A DNA stretch of 64,000 nucleotides from Pseudoalteromonas denitrificans DSM 6059 (GTDB taxonomy: Bacteria > Pseudomonadota > Gammaproteobacteria > Enterobacterales > Alteromonadaceae), in assembly GCF_900112265.1 (NCBI RefSeq), contig NZ_FOLO01000018.1, positions 36,061 to 100,060 on the forward strand, written 5' to 3'. The notes under the pieces are model-generated. The model made no database searches and had not been told where the DNA came from. It saw only the letters and a program-made list of their open reading frames with translations. This document shows positions 36,370 through 45,989 of the stretch, piece by piece. The translations under genes and the position numbers were made by a program. Position 1 is the stretch's first letter, and the number at the start of each line of letters is the position of its first letter.

Positions 36370-36405
36370 CAGGGAATATAAAACCTTATAAGTTTATATT
36401 CCCTG
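36370..36405. promoter_or_regulatory. Intercistronic hairpin between the E1 beta and E2 genes
   Basis: CAGGGAATATAAA pairs perfectly with TTTATATTCCCTG across 10 bases (CTTATAAG inside can pair further). It starts 12 bp after the E1 beta stop. On the minus strand no T run follows at once, so it looks like a processing or stability element, or a leaky terminator. Confidence 0.6.
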
Positions 36406-36416
36406 ATAATGGCTCT

Positions 36417-37394
36417 TTAAAATGAAACTGATTTCTTTATTGCTGCCAATACTTTTAAAGCATCTGGCACATATTCTTTTTCTAAAGCCAGTGGATATGG
36501 CGTATCTAAGCCACATACACGCATAATAGGAGACTCTAAATGTAAGAAACATTCTTCACCTATCGTAGCTGCTATTTCGCTACCAAAACCATTTGTCACA
36601 GGTGCTTCATGACTCACTATCAATCTGCCTGTTTTAGTCACTGATTTAGCAATTGTTTCAACATCCCAAGGAATAATTGAACGTAAGTCAATAACTTCAC
36701 AACTGATCCCTGCTTCCTCGGCTTGTTTAGCTGCATCTTCAATAATTTCCATTTGCGCACCCCAAGCTAATAAAGTGACATCTGAGCCCTCTTTTACAAC
36801 TTGTGCTTTGCCTAATGGAATAATGTAATCATCTTCAGGTACTTCACCAATTGAAGCACGATATAAACGTTTAGGTTCAAAAAATAAAACGGGGTTCTGA
36901 TCTTTTATCGCTGCTCTTAATAAACCTTTAGCTTCATATGGGTTTCTTGGAACAACAATTTTAAGACCGGGTGTATGTGCAAAATACGCTTCTGGTGATT
37001 GAGAGTGATACAAACCACCTGCAATACCACCACCGTATGGGGTACGAATTGTTAAGTTCCCCACATTAAATTCATTACCACTACGATATCTGAATTTTGC
37101 AGTTTCATTTACGATTTGGTCAAATGCAGGAAAAATATAATCTGCAAATTGAATTTCAGCTATTGTTGGTGCACCAAATGCGGCCAATCCATTGGCAAAT
37201 CCTAAGATACCTTGCTCAGTTAATGGTGTATTAAATACACGATGACGACCAAACTGTTCTTGTAATCCAGAAGTTGCACGAAATACACCACCAAAAACGC
37301 CCACATCTTCACCAAAGATACACGCCATTGGGTTTTCAATCATTGAAATTTCTAAAGCGGAGTTAATCGCTTTTAACATATTCACTTTAGCCAT
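36417..37394 (-). CDS. bkdA2: Branched-chain 2-oxoacid dehydrogenase E1 beta subunit
   Basis: Beta half of the thiamine-diphosphate-dependent E1 decarboxylase. The 325 residues show [14 protein letters not shown] near the N-terminus, [18 protein letters not shown] with the cofactor-activating Glu, and the C-terminal transketolase domain with [14 protein letters not shown]. Its ATG overlaps the E1 alpha stop by one base (TAATG), so the two subunits are made in step. A hairpin and a repeat-rich leader separate it from bkdB. Confidence 0.95.
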   Translation of the reverse strand: MAKVNMLKAINSALEISMIENPMACIFGEDVGVFGGVFRATSGLQEQFGRHRVFNTPLTEQGILGFANGLAAFGAPTIAEIQFADYIFPAFDQIVNETAKFRYRSGNEFNVGNLTIRTPYGGGIAGGLYHSQSPEAYFAHTPGLKIVVPRNPYEAKGLLRAAIKDQNPVLFFEPKRLYRASIGEVPEDDYIIPLGKAQVVKEGSDVTLLAWGAQMEIIEDAAKQAEEAGISCEVIDLRSIIPWDVETIAKSVTKTGRLIVSHEAPVTNGFGSEIAATIGEECFLHLESPIMRVCGLDTPYPLALEKEYVPDALKVLAAIKKSVSF

Positions 37395-38611
37395 TATTTC
37401 AATCTCCCTGACGTTGTCGGGTACGCGTGAGGATGCTGTTTAATATGAGACTCTAATTCATCAAACTGCTTAGTTAAAGCTGGGATAGGTGTATCATAAA
37501 CATCAGTGATCAAATCCATTAGCTCAGGTTTTGCTACTTTTTCTGCCACTTTTAATGCTTCGAGTACTTGCTCTCTTACTTGTTCATCTAATTTATTTTC
37601 AGCTTCTAAATCTAACCATTCTTTTTTGAGTAACCAAGATTCAAAACGCTTAATTGGGCACGTTTCACTATTATCTGCTTCTTCTTGTTTAGAACGATAC
37701 CCAGATGGATCATCAGATGTTGAATGTGCACCAACGCGGTAAGCAATTGATTCAATTAAAATTGGTTCGCCTGTCATTGTACACATTTCACGTGCTTTTT
37801 GTGTTGCAGCATATACTGCTAAAGCATCGGTACCATCAACTCGAATAGTTTTTATGCCATAACCAACACCACGACTTGCAATGCCATCTCCTGCAAACTG
37901 CTCTTCTGCAGGTGTTGAAATTGCATAACCATTATTACGAGCAAAAAATATTACTGGCGCTTTTAATACAGCGGCCATATTTAAACCCGCATGAAAGTCA
38001 CCTTCAGAGGCTGCACCTTCACCAAAATAACATAAAGTAATATTATCTATTTGACTTGAAAGCGTATTGGTATCTTTGTCTACGTGTTTAATTTTTTGAC
38101 CATATGCATATCCCGTAGCTTGTGGGATCTGCGTTGCAAGTGGAGAAGAAATTGTCATATAGTTCAATTCTTTAGAACCATAATGAATTGGCATTTGACG
38201 ACCTTTGGCCGGATCCAATTCATTTGAAAACATCTGATTCATAAATTGATCTAAAGTAAAACCACGATAACGTAACGCTGCTTGTTCTCTATATTGCGCC
38301 ATTATCATATCATTTTTATCTAAAGCGGCCGCACTTGCTGTAATTGCCGCTTCTTCACCAAGACATTGCATGTAAAAACTAACACGTCCCTGCCTTTGAG
38401 CTGCTTGCATGCGTTCATCTAAAGCGCGAATAAAGCGCATTGTGCGGTATAAATGCAATGCAGTGTCTTGACTCATATTTGGCTCAACTGCGCCGGGGTA
38501 AATTTCCCCATTGGCATTTAAAACTTTTAGTGTCGGAATATTTAAAGCATGACCATCTATAAATTCTAAATCATGCTTTACATTCATCGATACGTTATTT
38601 GGATTACTCAT
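37394..38611 (-). CDS. bkdA1: Branched-chain 2-oxoacid dehydrogenase E1 alpha subunit
   Basis: Alpha half of E1. It decarboxylates 2-oxoisocaproate, 2-oxoisovalerate and 2-oxo-3-methylvalerate on thiamine diphosphate. The 405 residues hold the cofactor motif [20 protein letters not shown] and NNGYAIS, and the phosphorylation-loop-like region [15 protein letters not shown]. It is the first gene of bkdA1-bkdA2-bkdB. A perfect 16-bp LiuR-like palindrome lies about 190 bp upstream, which ties it to the liu operon that uses its product. No E3 (lipoamide dehydrogenase) gene is present here. Confidence 0.95.
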   Translation of the reverse strand: MSNPNNVSMNVKHDLEFIDGHALNIPTLKVLNANGEIYPGAVEPNMSQDTALHLYRTMRFIRALDERMQAAQRQGRVSFYMQCLGEEAAITASAAALDKNDMIMAQYREQAALRYRGFTLDQFMNQMFSNELDPAKGRQMPIHYGSKELNYMTISSPLATQIPQATGYAYGQKIKHVDKDTNTLSSQIDNITLCYFGEGAASEGDFHAGLNMAAVLKAPVIFFARNNGYAISTPAEEQFAGDGIASRGVGYGIKTIRVDGTDALAVYAATQKAREMCTMTGEPILIESIAYRVGAHSTSDDPSGYRSKQEEADNSETCPIKRFESWLLKKEWLDLEAENKLDEQVREQVLEALKVAEKVAKPELMDLITDVYDTPIPALTKQFDELESHIKQHPHAYPTTSGRLK

Positions 38612-38799
38612 AACCTGTCAACTCTTGTTGTTAAAGCTAAGTTGATGAACTGTTATATTCATTTTTACCATTACCTTATCTAAATACAGCTTTTTTATTC
38701 ATTAAAAAGATAATATTTAGATTTTATTTCTAATTTTTTCAGGTGTTTGGTAATAATTGGTCATCAAACTTGCTTAGTTTAAATTAAAACTGTTAAGAC

Positions 38800-38815
38800 T
38801 TTACGTTAACGTAAA
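38800..38815. promoter_or_regulatory. LiuR-like operator before the bkd operon
   Basis: TTTACGTTAACGTAAA is a perfect palindrome. It shares the TTTACG half-sites with the sites around liuR at 841-856 and 1027-1036. It lies 185 bp before bkdA1. LiuR control of bkd genes is known from regulon studies in related bacteria; here it is inferred from the match. Confidence 0.7.
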
Positions 38816-38887
38816 CGGATATTCAACTAAGTTTAGATGAATATCCGTGATTTATAAGCATGGTTTATTAAAAAGGTGGAAAGTTAT

Positions 38888-39922
38888 CTATACAATATTT
38901 TTTGAAAGTAATGGGATCACAGTCAATAGTGCTCTTTGACCTAATGCAACTTGGGCATTTGGAAAAATTATCGCTTCACCATCCACTTCTGCAACATAAT
39001 GTTTATCGCCATCAGTTGCCATAAGTGCACCTTTTTCAAAACCTGTAAAATTTTCTACATCATCAGAAAATGAGAAAGAAAAATCCTCTTTAGTGCGGTT
39101 TATTGCACGATATACTTCAAAAAGCTCAAAATTTTCTGATTTATACTCAGGTAAAACAAGTTCTTCGAGTGTTAAAAGCGCAGTTAAAGTATTTTTTACT
39201 TTATCAAAACTCGCCATATTATTTTCACCAAAAGGACGTACCTGACCAAGTTCTATTGTAAATGCATCGGCCCCTAATTCATTTGATGCAAAATAACTAA
39301 AGGTGGTGGCGGCTGATTTCATCATTAGAACCGTATTTACACCGCAAGCGAGTAAAAAATTAAGTTGGTGCTTTTTCCAAGGTTTACCATTTAAATAGGG
39401 ATAAACAGCAAACTTTTCATTTTTTGAGCCTCTAATGGCAGTGTGAAGATCATAGTGACATCTATAACGCCCCGTTTCTTGGGAGGTAAAAAACTGCGTC
39501 ACATATTGCTCTAATTTCTTAGCATGTTTACGCTCTAAGTTAACTAAACCCTCACCTTTAGAATGTTCACCACTAAATAATCTATTTAAGTTTTCAGTAA
39601 CAAAACGTTTGCCAATATTGATTGATGCTGGGTTACCAAAAATAAACAAAGCTCTTTGTTTCAATGTGATTTTTTGTGTAATAATATTTTGAATAAGTTC
39701 ATCACATATTTCAATTGGAGCCGTTTCGTTACCATGCACAGCGCTGGATAAAACGATGTCTTTTTGGGTGGCAGTTTTAGGTGTGAATTGGATCACGCCA
39801 GTGTCGAGTACTTCAACTAAAGTACCATTTGAAAGTTCAAAAGAGCACGGGTTTAAAGACCATTCATTTTTACGACTTATAGATAAAAAATCGCCTGTTT
39901 TCTTTAATGTTTCGATATACAT
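38888..39922 (-). CDS. astE: Succinylglutamate desuccinylase / AstE family
   Basis: Zinc hydrolase of the AstE/aspartoacylase family. AstE removes succinate from N-succinylglutamate in the last step of arginine catabolism by the AST route. From ATG 39922 it has 344 residues; a longer frame exists, but an AGG site before this ATG and the usual N-terminus favour it. Zinc ligands are seen in [16 protein letters not shown] (His and Glu) and in [12 protein letters not shown] (His). The catalytic Glu is probably in [14 protein letters not shown]. No other ast genes are nearby. Confidence 0.88.
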   Translation of the reverse strand: MYIETLKKTGDFLSISRKNEWSLNPCSFELSNGTLVEVLDTGVIQFTPKTATQKDIVLSSAVHGNETAPIEICDELIQNIITQKITLKQRALFIFGNPASINIGKRFVTENLNRLFSGEHSKGEGLVNLERKHAKKLEQYVTQFFTSQETGRYRCHYDLHTAIRGSKNEKFAVYPYLNGKPWKKHQLNFLLACGVNTVLMMKSAATTFSYFASNELGADAFTIELGQVRPFGENNMASFDKVKNTLTALLTLEELVLPEYKSENFELFEVYRAINRTKEDFSFSFSDDVENFTGFEKGALMATDGDKHYVAEVDGEAIIFPNAQVALGQRALLTVIPLLSKNIV

Positions 39923-40001
39923 TGTTTGACCTAACGTTATATTTTTAAAAACTTTTATTATTAGGCTAAAGCCCAACCCACAATTGTTTTACTGTAAACA
40001 T

Positions 40002-40030
40002 AAAAAAAGACGAATAAATTCGCCTTTTTT
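40002..40030 (-). terminator. Terminator of pgm
   Basis: CGAAT/ATTCG stem extended by AAAAAG/CTTTTT with one mismatch, ending in a T run on the minus strand. It lies 13 bp after the pgm stop. Confidence 0.8.
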
Positions 40031-40042
40031 ATCATTTTTCGA

Positions 40043-41683
40043 TTATTTAATGACCGAGTTAACTAATTTTTTAGCCTCAACCTCTAATAAAGCCAGGTGT
40101 TCTTCACCTTTAAATGACTCTAAATAAATTTTATAAATATCTTCTGTACCAGAAGGTCGGGCCGCAAACCAGCCATTTTTAGTTACCACTTTTAAACCAC
40201 CAATTGCGGCATTATTACCAGGTGCATGTGTCAGTTTGGTAATAATTGCTTCACCAGCAAGCTCAGTTGCAGTAACATCAGACGATTGAAGTTTAGATAA
40301 TTTTTCTTTTTGCAGACTTGTTGCTGGCGCATCGATTCGCTTATATATTGGCGCTCCAAATTCATGCTCAAAATCTTGATATATCGTTGAGGGAGACTTT
40401 CCGGTAACAGCTAATATTTCTGCTGCTAATAACCCCATTATAAAACCATCTTTGTCTGTACACCATACAGAACCATCTAAGCGTAAAAATGATGCCCCAG
40501 CACTCTCTTCACCACCAAATGCTAATGTTGCATTGCTTAACCCTTCAACAAACCATTTAAATCCAACAGGTACTTCATATACGTCACGGGCATTTTTTTG
40601 TGCCACTTTATCTATCATGCCGCTTGATACCAAAGTTTTACCTATTTTTAAATCTTTGCGCCAATGTTCACGATGATTACATAAATAATCAATTGACACT
40701 GCTAAGAAATGATTAGGGTTCATTAATCCATCAGGTGTTACTATGCCATGTCGATCGTAATCAGGATCATTTCCGATACTAATATCAAACTTATCTTTAA
40801 GGGCAACTAAGTTTGTCATGGCATATTTAGACGAACAATCCATTCTGATTTTGCCATCTTTATCCAACGGCATAAAACCAAAGCGCGGATCGACTTCATC
40901 ATTCACTATTGTAATGTTAAGTCCATAGTGACGTGCGATCACAGGCCAAAAATTAATACCTGACCCCCCTAAAGGGTCAATACCAATATGAACTCCCGAT
41001 TTTGCAATAGACTCAAAATCAATGATATTACCTAAGTCTTCAACATAAGGGGTGATCATATCAATATATTTTGTAAAACCCGAACGTGATGCTTTTACAA
41101 ATGGATATAGTTCAACTTCAACTAAATCCTCAATGAGTAGCTGATTAGCCCTTTGTTCAATCCAATCTGTTACGTCTTTATCAGCTGGACCACCATTGGG
41201 TGGATTATATTTAAAACCGCCATCTTGGGGTGGGTTATGAGAAGGCGTAACAACAATGCCATCGGCTAGTTCATGAGGATTTTTAGCATTGTGAGTAACA
41301 ATGGCATGACTAATAACAGGTGTAGGCGTAAAGTCACCATTTTCTTGTGTTATTACTTGTACTTCATTTGCAACAAGTACTTCTATTGCTGAATTAAATG
41401 CAGCTTCTGATAAAGCGTGAGTATCTTTACCTAAAAATAAAGGCCCAAATATATTATTATTTTTTCTGTAATCACAAATTGCCTGTGTGATTGCTAAAAT
41501 ATGTGATTCATTAAATTGCGTATTGTATGAACAACCACGATGCCCTGATGTACCAAATGCCACTCTGTGTTCTGGAAATTGTTCAATATCTGGTTCATTT
41601 AAATAATATGCTGACATTAATTTTGGAATATTAACTAGGTCAGCTTGGGTAGCGCGCTTTCCTGCGTTGTCATGAATAGCCAT
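40043..41683 (-). CDS. pgm: Phosphoglucomutase (alpha-D-glucose specific)
   Basis: Interconverts glucose 1-phosphate and glucose 6-phosphate in the cytoplasm. The 546 residues match the E. coli Pgm length. The phosphoserine loop is [13 protein letters not shown] near 148, the Mg-binding loop [13 protein letters not shown] near 300, the sugar-binding loop [11 protein letters not shown] near 390, and the phosphate-binding loop [13 protein letters not shown] near the C-terminus. It lies 29 bp after seqA on the same strand, the same pairing as in E. coli. Confidence 0.95.
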   Translation of the reverse strand: MAIHDNAGKRATQADLVNIPKLMSAYYLNEPDIEQFPEHRVAFGTSGHRGCSYNTQFNESHILAITQAICDYRKNNNIFGPLFLGKDTHALSEAAFNSAIEVLVANEVQVITQENGDFTPTPVISHAIVTHNAKNPHELADGIVVTPSHNPPQDGGFKYNPPNGGPADKDVTDWIEQRANQLLIEDLVEVELYPFVKASRSGFTKYIDMITPYVEDLGNIIDFESIAKSGVHIGIDPLGGSGINFWPVIARHYGLNITIVNDEVDPRFGFMPLDKDGKIRMDCSSKYAMTNLVALKDKFDISIGNDPDYDRHGIVTPDGLMNPNHFLAVSIDYLCNHREHWRKDLKIGKTLVSSGMIDKVAQKNARDVYEVPVGFKWFVEGLSNATLAFGGEESAGASFLRLDGSVWCTDKDGFIMGLLAAEILAVTGKSPSTIYQDFEHEFGAPIYKRIDAPATSLQKEKLSKLQSSDVTATELAGEAIITKLTHAPGNNAAIGGLKVVTKNGWFAARPSGTEDIYKIYLESFKGEEHLALLEVEAKKLVNSVIK

Positions 41684-41712
41684 TTAATTTCCTTTTTTAA
41701 TAATATATTTAA

Positions 41713-42297
41713 TTATAAATAATCTCTTAATTTTTCAGCTTGAGACTCACTATAATCTAAAATTGTTGCAACTTCGTGAAGCATCAACTTTTTACGAGTT
41801 GTATTAGAGTTGGTCATAACCCAATAGTCTGATTCTGGTATGTTTTTAGGATTCATACTGCTACCGCAATCTAATAAGGCTTCTTTACTGGTTGCAAAAT
41901 AAATACGGTGCTTTCCTTTCACTTCGAGTACTTTATCAAAAGCATCTTTATGTGTTCTATGCAGTGCGCTTAAAATAAATAAAAACCTTCCGACAACACC
42001 TTTTTGAATTGCTAGCTCTTCTTTGTTTAGAAGATTGAATACGTCACCTTTTGATTTTGCACTTGGTAGCTTTTTTGCTTTTTTGCTATTTTTTGTATTT
42101 GTTTTTTCTGATGCAACATCAGTTTTTAAATCATCTTGTATAGTTTCGACTTGTACAGAAGTAACATCTTGAGCCGAAGAAGTAATAGGAGACAAGTTTA
42201 ATAAACGACGTAAAATTTGAGTGGCATTTTCACCTATGCTTTGCGTATTACTTGCAATGTAGTGATATAACTCGTCATCTATTTCTATTTTTTTCAT
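41713..42297 (-). CDS. seqA: Replication initiation negative modulator SeqA
   Basis: Binds hemimethylated GATC sites, sequesters oriC and helps to organise new DNA. The 194 residues include the N-terminal oligomerisation domain (MKKIEIDDELYHYIASNTQS and ATQILRRLLNL), a linker rich in Lys, Ser and Thr, and the C-terminal DNA-binding domain (GVVGRFLFILSALH, GKHRIYFATSKEALL, PESDYWVMTNSNT). It is divergent from ybfF and upstream of pgm, as in E. coli. A dam methylase would be expected in the genome. Confidence 0.95.
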   Translation of the reverse strand: MKKIEIDDELYHYIASNTQSIGENATQILRRLLNLSPITSSAQDVTSVQVETIQDDLKTDVASEKTNTKNSKKAKKLPSAKSKGDVFNLLNKEELAIQKGVVGRFLFILSALHRTHKDAFDKVLEVKGKHRIYFATSKEALLDCGSSMNPKNIPESDYWVMTNSNTTRKKLMLHEVATILDYSESQAEKLRDYL

Positions 42298-42374
42298 GAT
42301 TTTCCTGTCTTAACTGCTTTGGGATAGCGTTTCGAGCGCATTATATCTTTTTTTAACTTCATACTCTATGGGCA

Positions 42375-42403
42375 CATTTGAATTTGTAAATTAAATTCAA
42401 ATG
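42375..42403. promoter_or_regulatory. Inverted repeat between seqA and ybfF
   Basis: CATTTGAATTT and AAATTCAAATG flank a 7-bp spacer, giving perfect 11-bp arms. It is centred in the 201-bp divergent region. It could be a binding site for a dimeric regulator; I cannot name the regulator. Confidence 0.45.
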
Positions 42404-42498
42404 CTTTGAATACAAAATTTTCAATTGAACATTATATAATGCCTAAATCTTGTATGTTAAAATTATTTTTCTAAACATGGGCAGTATTCGGAGCAAAA

Positions 42499-43257
42499 AT
42501 GCAATTACATTACAAACAAACAGGTCAAGGTCCTCACCTTATTTTAATTCATGGTTTATTTGGTTCTTTTGAAAATCTAAATGTAATTGCGCGACCTTTA
42601 TCTGAGTTTTTCACCGTTACAGCGATTGATTTGAGAAACCATGGCCGCTCAATGCACAAGACAGAAATGACATATCCTGATATGTGTCAAGATGTTGTTC
42701 ATTTGATGTCTCAATTAAATATTATAGAAGCGATATTTGTTGGGCATTCCATGGGAGGTAAAGTTGCGATGCAAATGGCTTTGACTCACCCTGAAAAAGT
42801 AAATAAATTAGTTGTATTAGATATTGCCCCTGTAGCATATGACGCGCGACATGATGATGTGTTCAAAGCATTAAACGCCGTGAATAATTCCCCCACTTCA
42901 AACAGACAAGATGCGGACAATTTAATGAGTGAATTTGTTAAAGAAATGGGCGTTAGGCAGTTTTTACTTAAAAGTTTTGTAAAATCAGAGGCTGGATTTC
43001 AATGGCGTTTCAATTTACCAATAATAGAAAATAAATATCACCAAATTTTAGCAGCTCCTTCAGGGCACCCTTTTGAGGGGGATACGCTATTTATAAAAGG
43101 GGGTAACTCACAATACATTACATCTGCAATGCGTAATACTTTTTTAAAGCTATTCCCAAACTGTAAAGCTAAAGTCATTCACGGTACAGGCCATTGGCTC
43201 CATGCAGAGAAACCAACCGCAGTGAATAAATCAATCACTGACTTTATTTTATCTTAA
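42499..43257 (+). CDS. ybfF: Alpha/beta-fold esterase YbfF
   Basis: Small acyl-thioester/ester hydrolase of 252 residues. The oxyanion region is LILIHGLFGSFENL, the nucleophile Ser is in VGHSMGGKVAM near 87, the acid in the C-terminal half (GDTLFIKGG region) and the His in HGTGHWLHAEKP near 230. It is divergent from seqA and begins the run ybfF, DUF2788, ybfE, fldA, fur that is kept in many gammaproteobacteria. An AGGA-like site (CGGAGCAAAA) precedes the ATG. Confidence 0.93.
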   Translation: MQLHYKQTGQGPHLILIHGLFGSFENLNVIARPLSEFFTVTAIDLRNHGRSMHKTEMTYPDMCQDVVHLMSQLNIIEAIFVGHSMGGKVAMQMALTHPEKVNKLVVLDIAPVAYDARHDDVFKALNAVNNSPTSNRQDADNLMSEFVKEMGVRQFLLKSFVKSEAGFQWRFNLPIIENKYHQILAAPSGHPFEGDTLFIKGGNSQYITSAMRNTFLKLFPNCKAKVIHGTGHWLHAEKPTAVNKSITDFILS

Positions 43258-43339
43258 TACAATATTTGCTAATTAATTCGTTAAAATTATGCTATAGTGC
43301 CGCCGTTTATTTCATAGGTCATCTTAAATAGGTCAACAA

Positions 43340-43561
43340 ATGATCAGTAAATTAATCAATGAATTTGAAACCTTAGGGTTATATTTTGGCCTTGCAGCTT
43401 TATTTTTCTTTATTGGAATGGCGATTCAAGATGTTTTAAAAAAAGGAAATGTGCCTTTCTTTGGTCGTGCAGTTGTTTGGTTAGTACTCTTTTTAGGATG
43501 TTCTGGTTTTATCGCTAAAGGCTTGATCCAAGTCTTTTGGCAAGGCGCGGGTGTCAGCTAA
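43340..43561 (+). CDS. DUF2788 small membrane protein
   Basis: A 73-residue protein with two predicted membrane helices (LYFGLAALFFFIGMAIQDVL and AVVWLVLFLGCSGFIAKGLI). It belongs to the DUF2788 family, often found at this place next to ybfE in marine gammaproteobacteria. Its role is unknown. Its last codons are next to the ybfE start, so the two are likely co-transcribed. Confidence 0.88.
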   Translation: MISKLINEFETLGLYFGLAALFFFIGMAIQDVLKKGNVPFFGRAVVWLVLFLGCSGFIAKGLIQVFWQGAGVS

Positions 43562-43562
43562 T

Positions 43563-43844
43563 ATGGCAAAAGCACAAACAGATAGAACGACGATTGACTT
43601 ATTTGAAAATGAGAAACGTCCAGGTAGACCAAAAACGAATCCGTTATCGCGAGAGCTACAACTGAAAGTAAATAAAAGAAATCAGTTGAAACGGGATAAA
43701 GCACGTGGATTAAAAAGAGTTGAATTTAAAGTTTCTGCAGAACTTTATCAGGCATTAAATGATATGGCTGATGCACAAGATATTAGCAGAAGTGCGCTTG
43801 TAGAGATGATACTGCAAGAAAAATTAGCATATAGAATTGAATAA
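43563..43844 (+). CDS. ybfE: LexA-regulated-type small protein YbfE
   Basis: A 93-residue basic protein, YbfE family. The central part (GRPKTNPLSRELQLKVNKRN) is highly charged. The C-terminal half (VEFKVSAELYQALNDMADA, ISRSALVEMILQE) looks like a ribbon-helix-helix DNA-binding fold. The start at ATG 43563 is preferred over the GTG four codons earlier because family members begin MAK. In E. coli ybfE is in the LexA regulon; I see no clear LexA box directly before it here. Confidence 0.88.
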   Translation: MAKAQTDRTTIDLFENEKRPGRPKTNPLSRELQLKVNKRNQLKRDKARGLKRVEFKVSAELYQALNDMADAQDISRSALVEMILQEKLAYRIE

Positions 43845-43876
43845 TACGATTTTGATAGATAGAAGGTTATTTCATC

Positions 43877-44404
43877 ATGGCAAGTGTAGGTATATTTTTT
43901 GGTAGTGATACCGGTAATACAGAGCATGTTTCTAAGCTTATTCAAAAAGAGCTTGGTAAAAAAATGGTTGATGTTTTTGATATTGCAAAAAGCAGTAAAG
44001 AAGACATAGCTGAGTTTGATTTAATATTATTTGGTATTCCGACTTGGTATTACGGCGAAGCACAGTGTGATTGGGATGATTTTTTCCCTGAATTAGAAGA
44101 AATTGATTTTAACGAAAAGTTAGTTGCTATATTTGGCTGTGGAGATCAAGAAGATTACGCAGAATACTTCCTTGATGCGATGGGAATGGTTAATGATATT
44201 GTAACTGAACGTGGCGCCATTGTTGTTGGACATTGGTCTAGTCAAGGGTACGATTTTGAAGCATCAAAAGGCATGGCTGATGATTCACACTTTGTTGGTT
44301 TAGGTATAGATGAAGACCGACAACCTGAATTAACAAATGATCGTGTTAAGCAATGGTGTGCACAAATTTTTGAAGAAATGTGTTTAGCTGAATTAGCCGA
44401 TTAG
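43877..44404 (+). CDS. fldA: Flavodoxin FldA
   Basis: FMN-containing electron carrier of 175 residues, the long-chain flavodoxin size. The phosphate-binding loop is FFGSDTGNTEHVSK at the N-terminus. The isoalloxazine-stacking residues lie in GIPTWYYGEAQCDWDD near 58 and in FGCGDQEDYAEYF near 95. It is placed before fur as in E. coli. It can replace ferredoxin when iron is scarce, which fits the neighbour. Confidence 0.95.
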   Translation: MASVGIFFGSDTGNTEHVSKLIQKELGKKMVDVFDIAKSSKEDIAEFDLILFGIPTWYYGEAQCDWDDFFPELEEIDFNEKLVAIFGCGDQEDYAEYFLDAMGMVNDIVTERGAIVVGHWSSQGYDFEASKGMADDSHFVGLGIDEDRQPELTNDRVKQWCAQIFEEMCLAELAD

Positions 44405-44510
44405 TAAAACAGTAAATTCCTGTTTATTTCAATTATATCGTGTATATTAAGATATAATAAACATTGTCTTAAAACACAGTAAACAATAATGATATTTGAG
44501 AAAAAATTTA

Positions 44511-44954
44511 ATGACTGATCATAATTTAGAATTAAAAAAAGCAGGCTTAAAAGTAACACTGCCAAGAATTAAAATTCTTGAGATTTTACAATTACCTGAA
44601 AATCAACATATCAGTGCTGAAGACGTTTACAAAATTCTTTTAGATAAAGATGAAGAAATTGGTTTAGCCACTGTATATCGTGTACTAAACCAGTTTGATG
44701 ATGCAGGCATTGTTTCGCGTCATCACTTTGAAGGCGGAAAGTCCGTTTTTGAATTATCTGGTACCACACACCATGATCATCTTGTGTGTTTAAAGTGTGG
44801 TAAAGTTATTGAATTTCATGACGAAATTATTGAAGATCGTCAAGAAAGCATTGCTGAAAAAAATGGTGTGCGTTTAACAAATCATTCATTATATTTATAT
44901 GGTGAGTGTAGTGATACGAAAGCATGTTCAGAATATGCAGATGCAAATCATTAA
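44511..44954 (+). CDS. fur: Ferric uptake regulator Fur
   Basis: Iron-sensing repressor, 147 residues from ATG 44511; a TTG in frame lies upstream. The winged helix has LKKAGLKVTLPRIKILEIL and the recognition region IGLATVYRVLNQFDDAGIV. The metal and dimer domain has the His-rich motif TTHHDHLVCLKCGKVIEF with the CxxC pair. The C-terminal CSDTKACSEYADANH bears two further Cys. A Fur-type box is visible elsewhere in the window at 30546-30560. A terminator follows 31 bp after the stop. Confidence 0.96.
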   Translation: MTDHNLELKKAGLKVTLPRIKILEILQLPENQHISAEDVYKILLDKDEEIGLATVYRVLNQFDDAGIVSRHHFEGGKSVFELSGTTHHDHLVCLKCGKVIEFHDEIIEDRQESIAEKNGVRLTNHSLYLYGECSDTKACSEYADANH

Positions 44955-44984
44955 TTTATTGATAAAATAAAATTAAAAATAAAA

Positions 44985-45008
44985 GCCTATCATTTGATAG
45001 GTTTTTTT
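44985..45008. terminator. Terminator of fur
   Basis: Stem CCTATC/GATAGG with an ATTT loop, followed by seven T residues. On the minus strand the preceding A run also gives T residues, so it may serve the opposing pseudogene as well. Confidence 0.9.
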
Positions 45009-45012
45009 GTAG

Positions 45013-45459
45013 TTATAGGTTAAGCTTGGACATCAAAAATGTTTTAAGTTCGCTCTGTGTTAACTCTAAAAGGTCCCATTTATTACCATATAAATCTTCA
45101 AATACAACGACTGTACCGTAGCTCTCTTCTCTTGGTTTTTCATTAAATTTAACACCATTTAAAATCATTTTTTCATAATCACGCCAAAAGTCATTTGTTT
45201 GCAAAAATAAAAAAACGCGCCCACCGGTTTGATACCCTACGGATTTTGTTTGTTCACCCGATGCAGCTTACGCCAATAATAAGTTAGTACCGTTACTATT
45301 AGGAGGAAAAATTAATACCCAACGCTTACCTTGACCTAAATTTGTATCCTCAACTAAGGTGAATTGTAATTTTTTAGTGTAAAATTAAATTGCATCATCA
45401 TAATTATCATCAACAAGCGCAATACGACTTATGATTTGTTTTAATGGTTTCACATACAT
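45013..45459 (-). pseudogene. VOC (glyoxalase-fold) family gene with two nonsense codons
   Basis: The whole 148-codon frame from ATG 45459 (RBS AAAGGAA) to the stop at 45013 is intact apart from two internal TAA codons, at 45385-45387 and 45268-45270. Reading through gives IISRIALVDDNYDDAI, stop, FYTKKLQFTLVEDTNL, RWVLIFPP, LLLA, stop, AASGEQ, GGRVFLFLQTNDFW and GTVVVFEDLYGNKWDLLE. This is the pattern of a bleomycin-resistance/dioxygenase-superfamily protein. The stops replace residues normally Glu and Lys or similar (single-base changes to TAA). The lack of frameshifts suggests recent inactivation. Confidence 0.85.
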
Positions 45460-45500
45460 TCCTTTTCAATAAAATATCTTTCTAACTTTTAGGTTTATTT

Positions 45501-45965
45501 ATGATTAAAATTCGTGCTTTTAAAATAAGTGATGCAGTTAAACTACACACTATTTTTTTTAATACCGTCAGAAATATTAATATTAAAGACTATACACAAC
45601 AACAAGTTGAAGCTTGGGCGCCTGAACAATATGACCATGCTTTATGGGAGCAACGTATGCAAAAAATGAATCCATATATTGCCACCATTAATGAACAAAT
45701 TGTAGGGTATGCTGACTTACAAGATGATGGTCTAATTGATCATTTTTTTTGTCATACACAATTTCAAGGAAAGGGAATTGGAAAAACTTTAATAAACAAA
45801 ATTTTACAAGATGCAACTGACAAAAAGATATCACACCTGTATAGCCATGTGAGCATTACAGCAAAACCTTTTTTTGAACATTTTTGTTTTACCCTTTCAC
45901 GTGAAAATCAGAACAATGTGCGAGGCCAAGTTCTAAAAAATTATGTTTTAGAAAAGCAATTATAA
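45501..45965 (+). CDS. GNAT-family N-acetyltransferase
   Basis: A 154-residue acetyl-CoA-dependent acyltransferase. The cofactor-binding motif A is seen as CHTQFQGKGIGKTLINKIL near 95. The N-terminal strand IKIRAFKISDAVKLHTIFF and the late HVSITAKPFFEHFCF are typical of the YafP-like branch. The substrate is unknown. It is divergent from the broken VOC gene and convergent with an SDR gene. Confidence 0.9.
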   Translation: MIKIRAFKISDAVKLHTIFFNTVRNINIKDYTQQQVEAWAPEQYDHALWEQRMQKMNPYIATINEQIVGYADLQDDGLIDHFFCHTQFQGKGIGKTLINKILQDATDKKISHLYSHVSITAKPFFEHFCFTLSRENQNNVRGQVLKNYVLEKQL

Positions 45966-45989
45966 TAAACTAAAAAAATGGGCTTAAAA

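Noticed and set aside
45268..45387. Two in-frame TAA codons as possible stop-codon reassignment or readthrough
   Set aside because: All other genes in the window stop normally, many at TAA, so the simplest reading is a pseudogene.
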